Source: Proteiniphilum sp964484665
Lineage (GTDB): Bacteria; Bacteroidota; Bacteroidia; Bacteroidales; Dysgonomonadaceae
Direction: 5' to 3'
NCBI GenBank assembly: GCA_964484665.1
Contig: CAZAFR010000004.1
Coordinates: forward strand, 14,875-78,874
DNA: 64,000 nucleotides
The notes under the pieces were generated by a model, which was not told the origin of the DNA, searched no databases, and saw nothing but the letters and a program-made list of their open reading frames with translations. A program made the translations under genes and the position numbers. Shown here piece by piece: positions 26,055-34,181 of this stretch. Numbering within the stretch: the stretch's first letter is position 1; the number at the start of each line of letters is the position of its first letter.

Positions 26055-27743
26055 ATGCAATTTGTCCGTTTTATTATATCTACGTTGATATTACTGTTCC
26101 TATTTTCATCATGTTCTAAAAGAGCGGAAGATATCAAGCTAAATCTTGTTTTATCATCCTGGGATAGAGTAATAGACAAAGACCCGGGACTTGTGTCGGA
26201 TAGTCTTAAAACATTGGCAATATACAACATGAACAGACCCAATAGGGCATATTATAATTTGCTGAAGGTGATATCTGACGATAAGACTTATGTTGACTTT
26301 ACCAGCGACTCATTGATTAATTTAGCAACTGATTATTATAAAACTCATGATCCTAAAAATCCTAATCTAATAAGAGCACTTGCATATCAGGGAATAGTTC
26401 GTACACGAATGGGAATAATGGATAGCACTGTTTATGAACCTCTCAGAGAGGCTGAAAGTCTGTTTAACGCCTCAGTTAATCCAAATCCATCGCTTGGTTA
26501 TCTTATTAACTACTTTCTTGGTAATATAAATTATAACGGCAGAAACTATTTGTCGGCCAATGAACATTTTCAGACAGCAATTAATTATTCTCATATTGAA
26601 AGAGATTCTGTTCACTTATTTGATACCTATTTGGCAATATTTTGGAATGAGATGCAACAGAGAGATCTTGTAAAAGGGAAAAATTATCTTGATTCACTGT
26701 CAGCATTCTATAATCGCTTACCAGATAAGGACTATTTTATTTTAAATGCACAGTCTGTATATTATGATGTTGTAGGAGATCCAGTTAAGGCATTGGAGAG
26801 AGAAAAAGCAAAATTATCCTTGACAAGAACGCAAGAGAACATTGATATTTCAAGGGTTTATTATAATGTTTCGAGTAGGTATGTGGGCCTTCAAAGCTTG
26901 GATAGCGCTATGCTATACGCTCAAATCGCTTTGGATATGATTGCTGATAGTACCTATAGACATAATTATCTTTATCACTTAAAAATCGCTGACATTGCCG
27001 AAATGCAGGAGAATTTCACTATGGCAAACAGCTACAGGAAGAAAGCATTTGAGATGTATATAAATTCTGCACAGGATAGGTTTAATACTCAAATTGCGGA
27101 GTTTGAAAAAAGATATGATCTCACTGAATCTGAGAATGAGGCACTTATAGCTCGTCAGCAGAGTCTAAGAGTCATAATTGGAGCGCTTATTCTTGTCATA
27201 ATACTGATATTTATATTAATGTATGCAAGAAAGGTTAAAAGGCTAACTCAAATTAAACTTATGCAGGCAGAAGAAAAAATGAGACATCAGGAAATGCAGG
27301 CTGAGATTATGAGAGAGGAGGAGGGTAAGCGTAAATGGCTCTTGCAGTTATATAGTAATATTTCGGACAGGCTTACTTTCCTTCAGGGGGAGTTCGAGAA
27401 GCTTACGCAGAGATATGTATCTTCTCAACCTAAAATATATAAAGAAATGCAGACTATATTGAAAAACACGGATACTGATCTGCGTGATATCAATAGAACA
27501 CTTTCTCCGGATGAAGACACTTTTTATAGCTATACTCATTTAGTTGACGACAAAGGGGTTTTGAATGCTATAGAAAAGTTGATGTTGATGCTTATTGCTT
27601 GTGATGCAGACAATCGTCAACTAGCTACTTTTTTGAATACCACTGTTGAAAGTGTTAGGGTAAGAAAATCGCAATTAAAGAAGAAAATGACCGTAAATAA
27701 CCTTGATATTTCGCTTTTTAATGATTGGAACGACAATAAATAG
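26055..27743 (+). CDS. membrane-anchored TPR regulator with C-terminal HTH
   Basis: 562 residues. N-terminus: a hydrophobic segment ending FSSC, a possible lipoprotein box. Residues about 50-350 form tetratricopeptide-like helix pairs. A membrane segment lies at about 372-392 (IIGALILVIILIFILMY), followed by a basic and glutamate-rich coiled coil (about 393-430) and, at about 510-555, a helix-turn-helix of LuxR-like type (DNRQLATFLNTTVESVRVRKSQLK). The likely topology is TPR sensor outside and DNA-binding end inside. Proteins of this form are widespread regulators in Bacteroidales. It has its own promoter and is followed by an exported DUF3244-like protein and an AraC regulator. What it senses is unknown. 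Confidence 0.8.
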   Translation: MQFVRFIISTLILLFLFSSCSKRAEDIKLNLVLSSWDRVIDKDPGLVSDSLKTLAIYNMNRPNRAYYNLLKVISDDKTYVDFTSDSLINLATDYYKTHDPKNPNLIRALAYQGIVRTRMGIMDSTVYEPLREAESLFNASVNPNPSLGYLINYFLGNINYNGRNYLSANEHFQTAINYSHIERDSVHLFDTYLAIFWNEMQQRDLVKGKNYLDSLSAFYNRLPDKDYFILNAQSVYYDVVGDPVKALEREKAKLSLTRTQENIDISRVYYNVSSRYVGLQSLDSAMLYAQIALDMIADSTYRHNYLYHLKIADIAEMQENFTMANSYRKKAFEMYINSAQDRFNTQIAEFEKRYDLTESENEALIARQQSLRVIIGALILVIILIFILMYARKVKRLTQIKLMQAEEKMRHQEMQAEIMREEEGKRKWLLQLYSNISDRLTFLQGEFEKLTQRYVSSQPKIYKEMQTILKNTDTDLRDINRTLSPDEDTFYSYTHLVDDKGVLNAIEKLMLMLIACDADNRQLATFLNTTVESVRVRKSQLKKKMTVNNLDISLFNDWNDNK

Positions 27744-27888
27744 CGTTAAAAAGGACAACGTCAAAACACTAATTACCAAACTTTTAGATTGAAGAGTGCC
27801 GTTAAAAAATCAAATGGGTATTGTTTTTTTTGGTAATAGTGAGTTATTTTGTGTTGGTAATCTCCAACCATTTAAAATATTCAATAAT

Positions 27889-28323
27889 ATGAAAAAAACA
27901 GGTTTCGTAATTTTTTTAATGACAGTGTGTATTACACTTGCATTTTCTTCTACTACAAAGAACGAAAATAAAGTAAAAGATAACTGGGAAGATGTAATAG
28001 AATTGAGCAGAGAGGGTGGAACAACCCGTATAGCAAGAACGTTAGGTATTCAATCATTTTCTGTTAAAGCTGAACCTGTTGTTGAAGCTTTTATGGTAAA
28101 GAATGCTGTAACAGTTTCGGTGCAGAATTATAACGGACCGGTATTTGTGGAAATCTACGGAACAAAAGGAGCTACCTCTTCTTTTATCGACGTATTTCAT
28201 AACGGTGTTGGCGTGGTTAACCTTTCGGGACTTGCAGCAGACAAATATAAAGTTCGTGTTACATTGGGTGATATAACTTTTACAGGAACAATTTATAACG
28301 ATAAATATGGAAAAAGAAAATAA
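27889..28323 (+). CDS. small exported protein, DUF3244-like
   Basis: 144 residues from the ATG at 27889, which opens a signal peptide (MKKTGFVIFLMTVCITLAFSS). An upstream in-frame GTG gives a leader with no signal features. The mature part, about 120 residues, is predicted beta-rich and has the layout of DUF3244 (FIMAH-like small beta proteins in Bacteroides): a Trp-containing start, VSVQNYNGPVFVEIYG, then VTLGDITFTGTI. The gene lies between a TPR regulator and a minimal AraC regulator whose start overlaps it by 17 bases. It may be the periplasmic signal or ligand partner of one of them, which is inference. Family assignment is tentative. Confidence 0.6.
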   Translation: MKKTGFVIFLMTVCITLAFSSTTKNENKVKDNWEDVIELSREGGTTRIARTLGIQSFSVKAEPVVEAFMVKNAVTVSVQNYNGPVFVEIYGTKGATSSFIDVFHNGVGVVNLSGLAADKYKVRVTLGDITFTGTIYNDKYGKRK

Positions 28324-28780
28324 TTTAATAAGTAATGTACGTAAGTACTTTCTAACAGATGTTGAGTCTTGCACTTTTACCTTTTTGGATGGAATGACAA
28401 GTAAGGTTAAACCTAACTCAGAAAAGGAAATTGTACTTGTTAAACTTATTCCACACTCATCAAAATCAAAGAAATTTGAAGATAAAGTACTCAAGAACTA
28501 TATGTCAACAAGAAATGTATCGCAATTATCTGATTTGTGTAACTATACTTGTGTGAGAACATTTACACGTCATTTTAAAAAGGTCTTTGGACAAACTCCT
28601 TATCAGTGGATGCTAGATCGTAAAATGGAGGAAATTAGGTCGCTTGTACTCAACTCGGATATAAGCATTACGGAAATTGCGGAGATGTATGAATTCAAGA
28701 GTGTCTCGCATTTGGTGAATCTTTATAGTAAACGATTCGGAAATTCTCCACTTAAAAGCAGATTATTGGATGCTATCTGA
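28307..28780 (+). CDS. minimal AraC-family transcription factor
   Basis: 157 residues. Residues about 57-155 are an AraC DNA-binding domain with both helix-turn-helix units: VSQLSDLCNYTCVRTFTRHF with QTPYQWML, and ISITEIAEMYEFKSVSHLV ending FGNSPL. The N-terminal 55 residues are too short for a cupin sensor domain, so ligand sensing is not obvious. Its ATG lies inside the end of the preceding gene (17-base overlap), which suggests translational coupling and a shared function. It is followed by a bidirectional hairpin terminator. Confidence 0.85.
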   Translation: MEKENNLISNVRKYFLTDVESCTFTFLDGMTSKVKPNSEKEIVLVKLIPHSSKSKKFEDKVLKNYMSTRNVSQLSDLCNYTCVRTFTRHFKKVFGQTPYQWMLDRKMEEIRSLVLNSDISITEIAEMYEFKSVSHLVNLYSKRFGNSPLKSRLLDAI

Positions 28781-28864
28781 CCTCTACTTTTTTATTATTC
28801 ATCGAACACAATCTTTATCTGATTAATTCAATAATACTTTTTTAACACGGTTTATCCGAAAAAA

Positions 28865-28913
28865 GAGGCTGTCTCATAATGAAGTTTTACTTCGTGAGAC
28901 AGTTTCTTTTTTT
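28865..28913. terminator. bidirectional hairpin, GGCTGTCTCATAAT family, copy 1
   Basis: A 12-bp stem (28865-28876 with 28895-28906, two G-T pairs) enclosing a second small stem GAAG/CTTC, with a T run after it and an A run before it. It ends the AraC gene. The opening GGCTGTCTCATAAT is identical to that of the hairpin at 31466. Confidence 0.8.
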
Positions 28914-29007
28914 GTACTATTTTGTGAGGAGAAAAAAGTCGGTGAAGAAATTGTCGCCATAATATTTAATATAGTAGAATTGTCAAACCATTATAAATAA
29001 ACCAGAT

Positions 29008-29352
29008 ATGATAACCATTACGGGAGTTGACCCAAATATGATTGCCAATAACTTGGAGTCGGTCTATCCTACACATACGGGTGAGATAGTAAAGGATGAG
29101 ATAGAGTATAGGGGTATTTCGCAACGCAAGTTAGCGATGCAAATGGATGTGTCGTACACACAACTCAACGAGGTGCTGAACGGAAAGAGACCGCTTAACA
29201 CTGAGTTTGCATTGCTTATCGAAGCTGTCTTGGATTTGCCGGCTGAGCCTTTGCTGAAGATGCAGGCGCGTTACAATTTGATTGTCACCAAACGAAATGC
29301 AAAGTTTGTTGAGAAGTTGAATAAGGTCTGTAAAATTGCTTCAATGCCTTAG
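29008..29352 (+). CDS. HigA/XRE-family antitoxin-like protein, no toxin partner
   Basis: 114 residues. The segment HTGEIVKDEIEYRGISQRKLA with DVSYTQLNEVLNGKRPLN is a HigA-type helix-turn-helix, as in VapI/HigA antitoxins and plasmid maintenance regulators. Antitoxins of this family sit next to a HigB RNase gene, but none is visible: the 200 bases upstream encode nothing, and the next gene is a convergent hydrolase. It may be an orphan regulator. The bases around it look richer in GC than the neighbourhood. Confidence 0.8.
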   Translation: MITITGVDPNMIANNLESVYPTHTGEIVKDEIEYRGISQRKLAMQMDVSYTQLNEVLNGKRPLNTEFALLIEAVLDLPAEPLLKMQARYNLIVTKRNAKFVEKLNKVCKIASMP

Positions 29353-29357
29353 TCCCT

Positions 29358-30779
29358 CTAAATCACCTCCTTAATCCACTTCAACATTTCCTCCAGCGCC
29401 CGTGGCGAGAAAGTTTGCTCTATCTGTTCGTATTCGGTGGGGAGACCCGTTGTCGTTTCTTGAAACAAGTGATTGAGCCCTTCCAGTTCCACTATTTTGT
29501 ACTTTTTGTTCTTTGCCTGCTTTAGGGCTGTTTCGATGGCTGAAAGGTTTTCTTTGGCAGGCACTTGCAGATCGAGTGAGCCGTTGAGTGCCAGAACGGG
29601 AGTTTTTAGTTTTCTAAGTACGGTTGCGGGATCGTGTTTAATGAAGTAACGCACCCATGGCTTTTCAAACTGTGCTAATGCTGAGTTTTTCTGCTGTTCA
29701 ACTTGTGCTTTCATCGCTTCATCAGTCAGATTGTTTTCCTCGGCAAAGTTATCAAAGTAATCACTGATAAGTGCTTTCCAGTTATCACCCTCTTTGCTGT
29801 TTAATATAATATTATATAGGTCATAATTGATTTTTGTCACCTGCTCAATCGCTTCGTCGGGAACTCCCATTGCCTTTGATATAGTGCGTGTCTGCATTAT
29901 CAGCAGATCATCGCCACGCACACCTGTGCCGGCAAGTAGTACAATGAATGATACTTTTTTGTTGCGCTCTGCCACCATTGGTGCAATAACTCCGCCTTCG
30001 CTGTGACCTATCAGACCAATTTTCTTTTTATCTATATCTTTTCTGCTCAATAGGTATTTAAATGCTGCTTCTGCATCGTTTGCAAAGTTTTCGCTTGTTG
30101 CCGATTCAAAGTCTCCGCCCGATTGAGCTGTGCCCCGGTCATCAAATCGTAGTACGCCGATACCGTTGCGTGTCAGATAGTCGGCTATTACTAGAAAGGG
30201 TTTGTGTCCCAATATCTCCTGATTTCGGTCTTGTGCCCCGCTGCCACTAATAAGAACTACTACGGGGTGTTTACCTTTATCTGAAGGCAGAGTGAGAGTT
30301 CCTGCTAGTGTGATTCCCTCTTTCTTATTCTCAAAAGTCAGGTCCTCGGTATAGTAGGGATAGGGTTGTTGAGGTTCTTGCGGACGACTTGGAGGAGAGG
30401 GTTTGTCCGCAGTTCTGTTTAGGTCGAGTGGAAGGTTCATCCCCGATTGTGTGAATAGGCCTTCTGTTTTATCGCCGTTCAAAGTGCCTGAGTAGCTAAC
30501 GCCCATAGATTTTATTGAGATGTTTAGTTTGTTGTTGTCAAAGATCACCTCATCGCAGGGAATTCCGTATGCTCCCTGATCGGGACTGTCCATTGTGCCC
30601 AAATAGCCAAGCTCAGTTTCATCAATGTTGAAAACAATAGTCAGCTCAGTGTTTATCACTTTCAGCTTACCGCTCCACACGCCGATGATGTCTTGTGCCG
30701 GAAGTGATAGTGAGATAAATAGCATGATGATTGGAAATAGAAGTTTCCCTAGAGTAGGATTAAATTTAAAGCACTTCAT
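29358..30779 (-). CDS. exported alpha/beta hydrolase
   Basis: 473 residues. Signal peptide at about 1-28 (SLPAQD). Residues 30-125 form a beta-rich domain of the kind that precedes many Bacteroidetes hydrolases (IIGVWSGKLKV). Then a Pro-rich linker (127-142) and an alpha/beta hydrolase domain with S260 in GHSEGG, Asp in LNGSLDLQVP and His in EGLNHLF. Probably a periplasmic esterase or peptidase of the S9-like group; the true substrate is unknown. Its stop lies five bases from that of the convergent higA-like gene. A promoter pair lies about 63-94 bases upstream. Confidence 0.85.
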   Translation of the reverse strand: MKCFKFNPTLGKLLFPIIMLFISLSLPAQDIIGVWSGKLKVINTELTIVFNIDETELGYLGTMDSPDQGAYGIPCDEVIFDNNKLNISIKSMGVSYSGTLNGDKTEGLFTQSGMNLPLDLNRTADKPSPPSRPQEPQQPYPYYTEDLTFENKKEGITLAGTLTLPSDKGKHPVVVLISGSGAQDRNQEILGHKPFLVIADYLTRNGIGVLRFDDRGTAQSGGDFESATSENFANDAEAAFKYLLSRKDIDKKKIGLIGHSEGGVIAPMVAERNKKVSFIVLLAGTGVRGDDLLIMQTRTISKAMGVPDEAIEQVTKINYDLYNIILNSKEGDNWKALISDYFDNFAEENNLTDEAMKAQVEQQKNSALAQFEKPWVRYFIKHDPATVLRKLKTPVLALNGSLDLQVPAKENLSAIETALKQAKNKKYKIVELEGLNHLFQETTTGLPTEYEQIEQTFSPRALEEMLKWIKEVI

Positions 30780-30841
30780 GATTAATGTTTTATGAGGTTG
30801 GTGGTAGTTATCTTTTATCTTTCGTCTCTTATTTGTGGGTA

Positions 30842-30873
30842 TAAAGATAAATGCTTGCCCTCATTTTAGCAAA
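30842..30873 (-). promoter_or_regulatory. candidate promoter for the alpha/beta hydrolase
   Basis: On the minus strand TTTG (30873-30870), 20 bases, then TATCTTTA (30849-30842), one mismatch from consensus in the last base. Transcript start would be near 30838. Confidence 0.4.
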
Positions 30874-31223
30874 CAAAACAACAATATAACTCACTTGTAC
30901 ATTAATAATAGTAATAATTGCCAAAAGCTAACCGCTAATTCACAATCACACTCAACCCGTTAAGCACAATCTGCTTTTATCGCGTAGTTGTCCGCAGGGA
31001 ATAATGTCACGATAGTGTCTGTAGTAGATACCCAAATACAGTGACAGTGGCGGTGGCAGAGTAGGTGGCTGGTAGTGTTTTTGTTTTGCATGATATTTGA
31101 TCATATTTATATGCATCGTAGTAATAGATTGTGTGAGTTTAGGTGTGTAAGGATGAGTTGTACAAAGGAGGTTTTGAAAACTGTTGGTGGCGGTATATCA
31201 AAATTTAAAATAAAGGATTTATT

Positions 31224-31370
31224 ATGAACAACAAAAATCAAATTAGAGAAGACATTTTAGCTCAAATCAAATATTTGTAGCAAAGTCTTCGTAGGGGCTC
31301 TGTCGCTTATCAAGCTACCAGAGTTAACAAAATTCATTCATTGAGATCAATCTTACGTAATGCCTGCTAA
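31224..31370 (+). pseudogene. 49-codon ORF split by an amber codon
   Basis: From ATG at 31224 the frame reads 18 codons (MNNKNQIREDILAQIKYL), a TAG at 31278-31280, then 29 more codons (opening QSLRRGSVAYQATRV) to TAA at 31368-31370. The part after the stop is basic and coding-like. It may be a small protein gene broken by one base change, or chance. I do not recognise it. Confidence 0.3.
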
Positions 31371-31465
31371 AATGAAAGTGTAAGCACTACTATGCATATT
31401 GATTGAAAAACAATCAATAATGCTTGTTTTTAGAAAATTAGAATTACTAGTATATAATTACAAAA

Positions 31466-31500
31466 GGCTGTCTCATAATACAATCTGAGACGGTCTTTTT
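31466..31500. terminator. bidirectional hairpin, GGCTGTCTCATAAT family, copy 2
   Basis: A 10-bp stem (31466-31475 with 31486-31495, two G-T pairs) and a ten-base loop, with an A run before and TTTTT after, so it can act in both directions. It lies downstream of the leftward DUF1080 gene and of the broken small ORF. The first 14 bases are the same as in copy 1 at 28867. Confidence 0.75.
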
Positions 31501-31584
31501 CTATGTCATGATAAAAGTAAATGAATAGAACGATTTACAAAAGGGGTAAAAATTAAGAAGTAGAATATAGAAATAGTGTTATGC

Positions 31585-32292
31585 TTATCTAAGTTTTAAG
31601 ATTTTGACATTTTTATACCACACTTCAGAATTATGATTTTGAAAATCAATATGTCCAAAAGGAGATTTCATGAAAAAGGGATTGTCTTTCCACTTTGAAT
31701 CTGCTACTCTGGCTTTCCAATCATCAGAACCTATTTGGCACTGCATAACAATAATATCGTTGACCCAATGTGTTATCAATCCATTTGAAATTCTAATTCT
31801 GCCGCTGTTCCACTCCATGGCAGGTTTTATTATCTTATTTGTTGAGGGTGGATAAACATCGTATAAAGATCCCACTGATGTTTTACTGAAATTCTCTGTT
31901 TCTCCATATATCTGATATTCTGCTCCGGTTTGATAAGGTTTATTCCACTGATATCCTTCTCTTGCCCTGTAAATTACTCCACTGTTTCCTTTTTCTTTTA
32001 TTTTCCAATGGAATTTTAGATCAAAATCTTCAAATCTCTCAACTGTTATTAGGTCTTCCTTTCCTGTAATTCCATCACAATAAATTGCATTATCATTAAC
32101 GGACCAAGACTTGGGTGTATCTCCATTATATGCCTTCCATCCATTTAATGTTTTCCCATCAAATAATAATTCCCATCCTTGTTCAAACTCTTCTGGTGTT
32201 AAAGTATTATCATTTTGTTGAGCAGATAGTATTGTTGAGGATAGAAAGAAAAATAGAAAGAAAAATAGAAAAATGTTTTTTAATTTAATCAT
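31585..32292 (-). CDS. DUF1080 protein (3-keto-disaccharide hydrolase-like)
   Basis: 235 residues from the ATG at 32292, which begins a signal peptide rich in Phe and Leu (MIKLKNIFLFFFLFFFLS). A longer in-frame ATG start inside the upstream gene is unlikely. The mature chain has the DUF1080 concanavalin-like signatures: GWELLFDGKTLNGW, DFDLKFHWKIKEKGNSG and HIDFQNH near the end. Members act on 3-keto-glycosides and are usually beside a Gfo/Idh/MocA oxidoreductase, as here (20 bases upstream). Likely exported to the periplasm. Confidence 0.88.
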   Translation of the reverse strand: MIKLKNIFLFFFLFFFLSSTILSAQQNDNTLTPEEFEQGWELLFDGKTLNGWKAYNGDTPKSWSVNDNAIYCDGITGKEDLITVERFEDFDLKFHWKIKEKGNSGVIYRAREGYQWNKPYQTGAEYQIYGETENFSKTSVGSLYDVYPPSTNKIIKPAMEWNSGRIRISNGLITHWVNDIIVMQCQIGSDDWKARVADSKWKDNPFFMKSPFGHIDFQNHNSEVWYKNVKILKLR

Positions 32293-32311
32293 ATCAGTAA
32301 TTTTTAATTGT

Positions 32312-33769
32312 TTATAATTTCCAACCGTCCCTATATTCGTGCTTAATCCAATTTTCACACATATGAAGGGCATTCCATTTTACCCATTTCTGAGAATTTC
32401 GATGTATATTTCTGGTGATGATATCACTTGCGAATGGTGATAATTCAGCAGTTGTTAGTTCTTCGTTGGGAGATATATTGGTTATCCTCAAATTTTCACT
32501 ATCCCATTGGAGAGTTTTTTGAAGTGATTGTAACCGTACGGCAAGATTTCCCATTATAACCATTTCATTGAAAGGTCCTGCATAACTGAAGTCAGATGCT
32601 GGTTTATCTCCAGTCTTACAACAATCGACAAAATGCATTTCATGCCTTCCTCCTCCTAATTTATTGTCGGGAATCCTGGGCAATTTCACTTTAATCTCCG
32701 GTTTAAAAACAGCTCCATTTTTATAAGTAACCCATTGTCTCCCATAACTCTCTGCAATGAGTGTAGCTTCAGATCCAACAAGCATGAAACCTCCATCAGG
32801 ATTCATTGGGGCATCGTAGGGTAGATCATATGGGCGCGATGGCATCAAACCTCCATCGTACCATGTTAGTTCTAATTCCGGGAGTTTGCAATTGTTTAAA
32901 TCTTCTCTTGCAGGAAATTTGTAACTCACTTTTGACGAAACTGGTGCACTTTCAGTATTGACAAGGGAGGAAGAGGCTTGGAATGCAATGGGCTGACCAA
33001 GTTTTAATGCATAATAAGGGACATCGAGTAAATGACAACCCATATCGCCCAGAGCTCCTGTTCCAAAATCCCACCACCCACGCCAGATCCATGGATGATA
33101 TTCAGGATTATAATCGCGCATAGGAGCCGGTCCTATAAATAAATCCCAATCTAAAGTGTCAGGAACAGGTATTTTTAAAGATGGCTTTGGCATACCTTGT
33201 CGCCAGATAGGTCGATTTGTCCATACATGCACTTCCCTTACACTTCCCAGACAGCCACTCTGCACTACTTCAGCTACTTCGTAGACTGTGTCAGCTGAAT
33301 GGCCCTCATTCCCCATTTGAGTTGTCACTCCTGTCTTTTTCGCTAGCTGAGTAAGATATCTTGATTCCCAAACAGAATGTGTCAGAGGCTTCTGAAGATA
33401 GATATGTTTCCCCGATTCCATTACTGCTGCAGCAATCACTGTATGAGTATGGTCGGGAGTTGCAATTACTACAGCATCTATATCTTTCTGTTTTTCCAAC
33501 ATTATTCGAAAATCTTTATATCTTACAGCCTTAGGATAAGATTTGAAGACTTCATTAGCGTAGTCGTAGTCACAATCACACAAAGCAACAATATTTTGTC
33601 CTACCATATTTTTGAGGTTTACTTTGCCTTTACCTCCAATTCCGATTCCGGCAATATTGAGCTTATCACTTGGAGTAATATGACCTAGCCCTGAAATGGT
33701 ATAACTTGGCAGGATTGAGAGTGATAACCCTGTAAGACTTGCATTTTTTAAAAAATCTCTTCGTTTCAT
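32312..33769 (-). CDS. Gfo/Idh/MocA-family oxidoreductase, Tat-exported
   Basis: 485 residues. The N-terminus MKRRDFLKNASLTG is a twin-arginine signal. The Rossmann part begins LNIAGIGIGGKG, the run ATPDHTHTV follows, and LQKPLTHS stands in for the usual EKP motif with its active Lys. The C-terminal half has the iron-free GFO beta-sheet domain with WDFGTGALGDMGCHLLD. Such enzymes oxidise or reduce sugars with tightly bound NAD(P). It is the first gene of a pair with DUF1080, suggesting joint handling of a 3-keto sugar. No SusC/SusD genes lie nearby. Confidence 0.9.
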   Translation of the reverse strand: MKRRDFLKNASLTGLSLSILPSYTISGLGHITPSDKLNIAGIGIGGKGKVNLKNMVGQNIVALCDCDYDYANEVFKSYPKAVRYKDFRIMLEKQKDIDAVVIATPDHTHTVIAAAVMESGKHIYLQKPLTHSVWESRYLTQLAKKTGVTTQMGNEGHSADTVYEVAEVVQSGCLGSVREVHVWTNRPIWRQGMPKPSLKIPVPDTLDWDLFIGPAPMRDYNPEYHPWIWRGWWDFGTGALGDMGCHLLDVPYYALKLGQPIAFQASSSLVNTESAPVSSKVSYKFPAREDLNNCKLPELELTWYDGGLMPSRPYDLPYDAPMNPDGGFMLVGSEATLIAESYGRQWVTYKNGAVFKPEIKVKLPRIPDNKLGGGRHEMHFVDCCKTGDKPASDFSYAGPFNEMVIMGNLAVRLQSLQKTLQWDSENLRITNISPNEELTTAELSPFASDIITRNIHRNSQKWVKWNALHMCENWIKHEYRDGWKL

Positions 33770-34181
33770 ATATTCATGTATTAGCTTATGTTGTTGTTTC
33801 TATTGTGCTCTTATTTTCTTAATGAAAACTCCTTTATATCCACACAGATAAACATCATACTTGGTAGTATAAGTATTATTGGATTTTATGTAATGATCGT
33901 TTTTAGGGCTTTTTTACACAACAAAGTAATTGTTTTTTATCAAGTGTTTTCCTTTATATTTCGCATGTTTATGCTCAAAAAGCGTAAAAACAATGATTGT
34001 GAGTTTACTTAACTATGTAAGTCTATATACATCCGCCCAGACTTATAGGTCTGGCAGTGTTTAAAAAAACGAATATTAAAGGATTCTTTATTGGTAATAA
34101 TAATTTAAATAAATAGTTCTATTATCCCTTTCTATCACTTTGGGAAAATTAAACCGGACAGTAGTGAAATTAAAGATATTA
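33770..34181. other. intergenic stretch with one hairpin
   Basis: About 410 AT-rich bases between the divergently placed oxidoreductase start and the glycogen phosphorylase stop. The only structure I see is an inverted repeat, CCAGAC (34037-34042) and GTCTGG (34049-34054), without a T run. A 74-codon reading frame at 33788 is hydrophobic, low in complexity and has no supporting signals; I do not count it as a gene. Confidence 0.5.

Larger units (their letters stand above)
30780..31584. other. gene-poor stretch with decayed ORFs
   Basis: About 800 bases without a convincing gene. It holds the hydrolase promoter (30842-30873), a patch of higher GC at about 30930-31090 that reads on the minus strand as two short overlapping reading frames with no start signal of note, a stop-interrupted small ORF (31224-31370), and a hairpin of the GGCTGTCTCATAAT family (31466-31500). 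The mixture looks like the remains of one or more lost genes. Confidence 0.5.

Noticed and set aside
30930..31100. Short minus-strand ORFs in the GC-richer patch
   Set aside because: Two overlapping frames of about 40 codons look partly coding but have no start signals, homology or conserved motif that I can name.
33788..34012. A 74-codon hydrophobic ORF beside the oxidoreductase start
   Set aside because: AT-rich low-complexity reading frame with no promoter box or recognisable domain; more likely chance.
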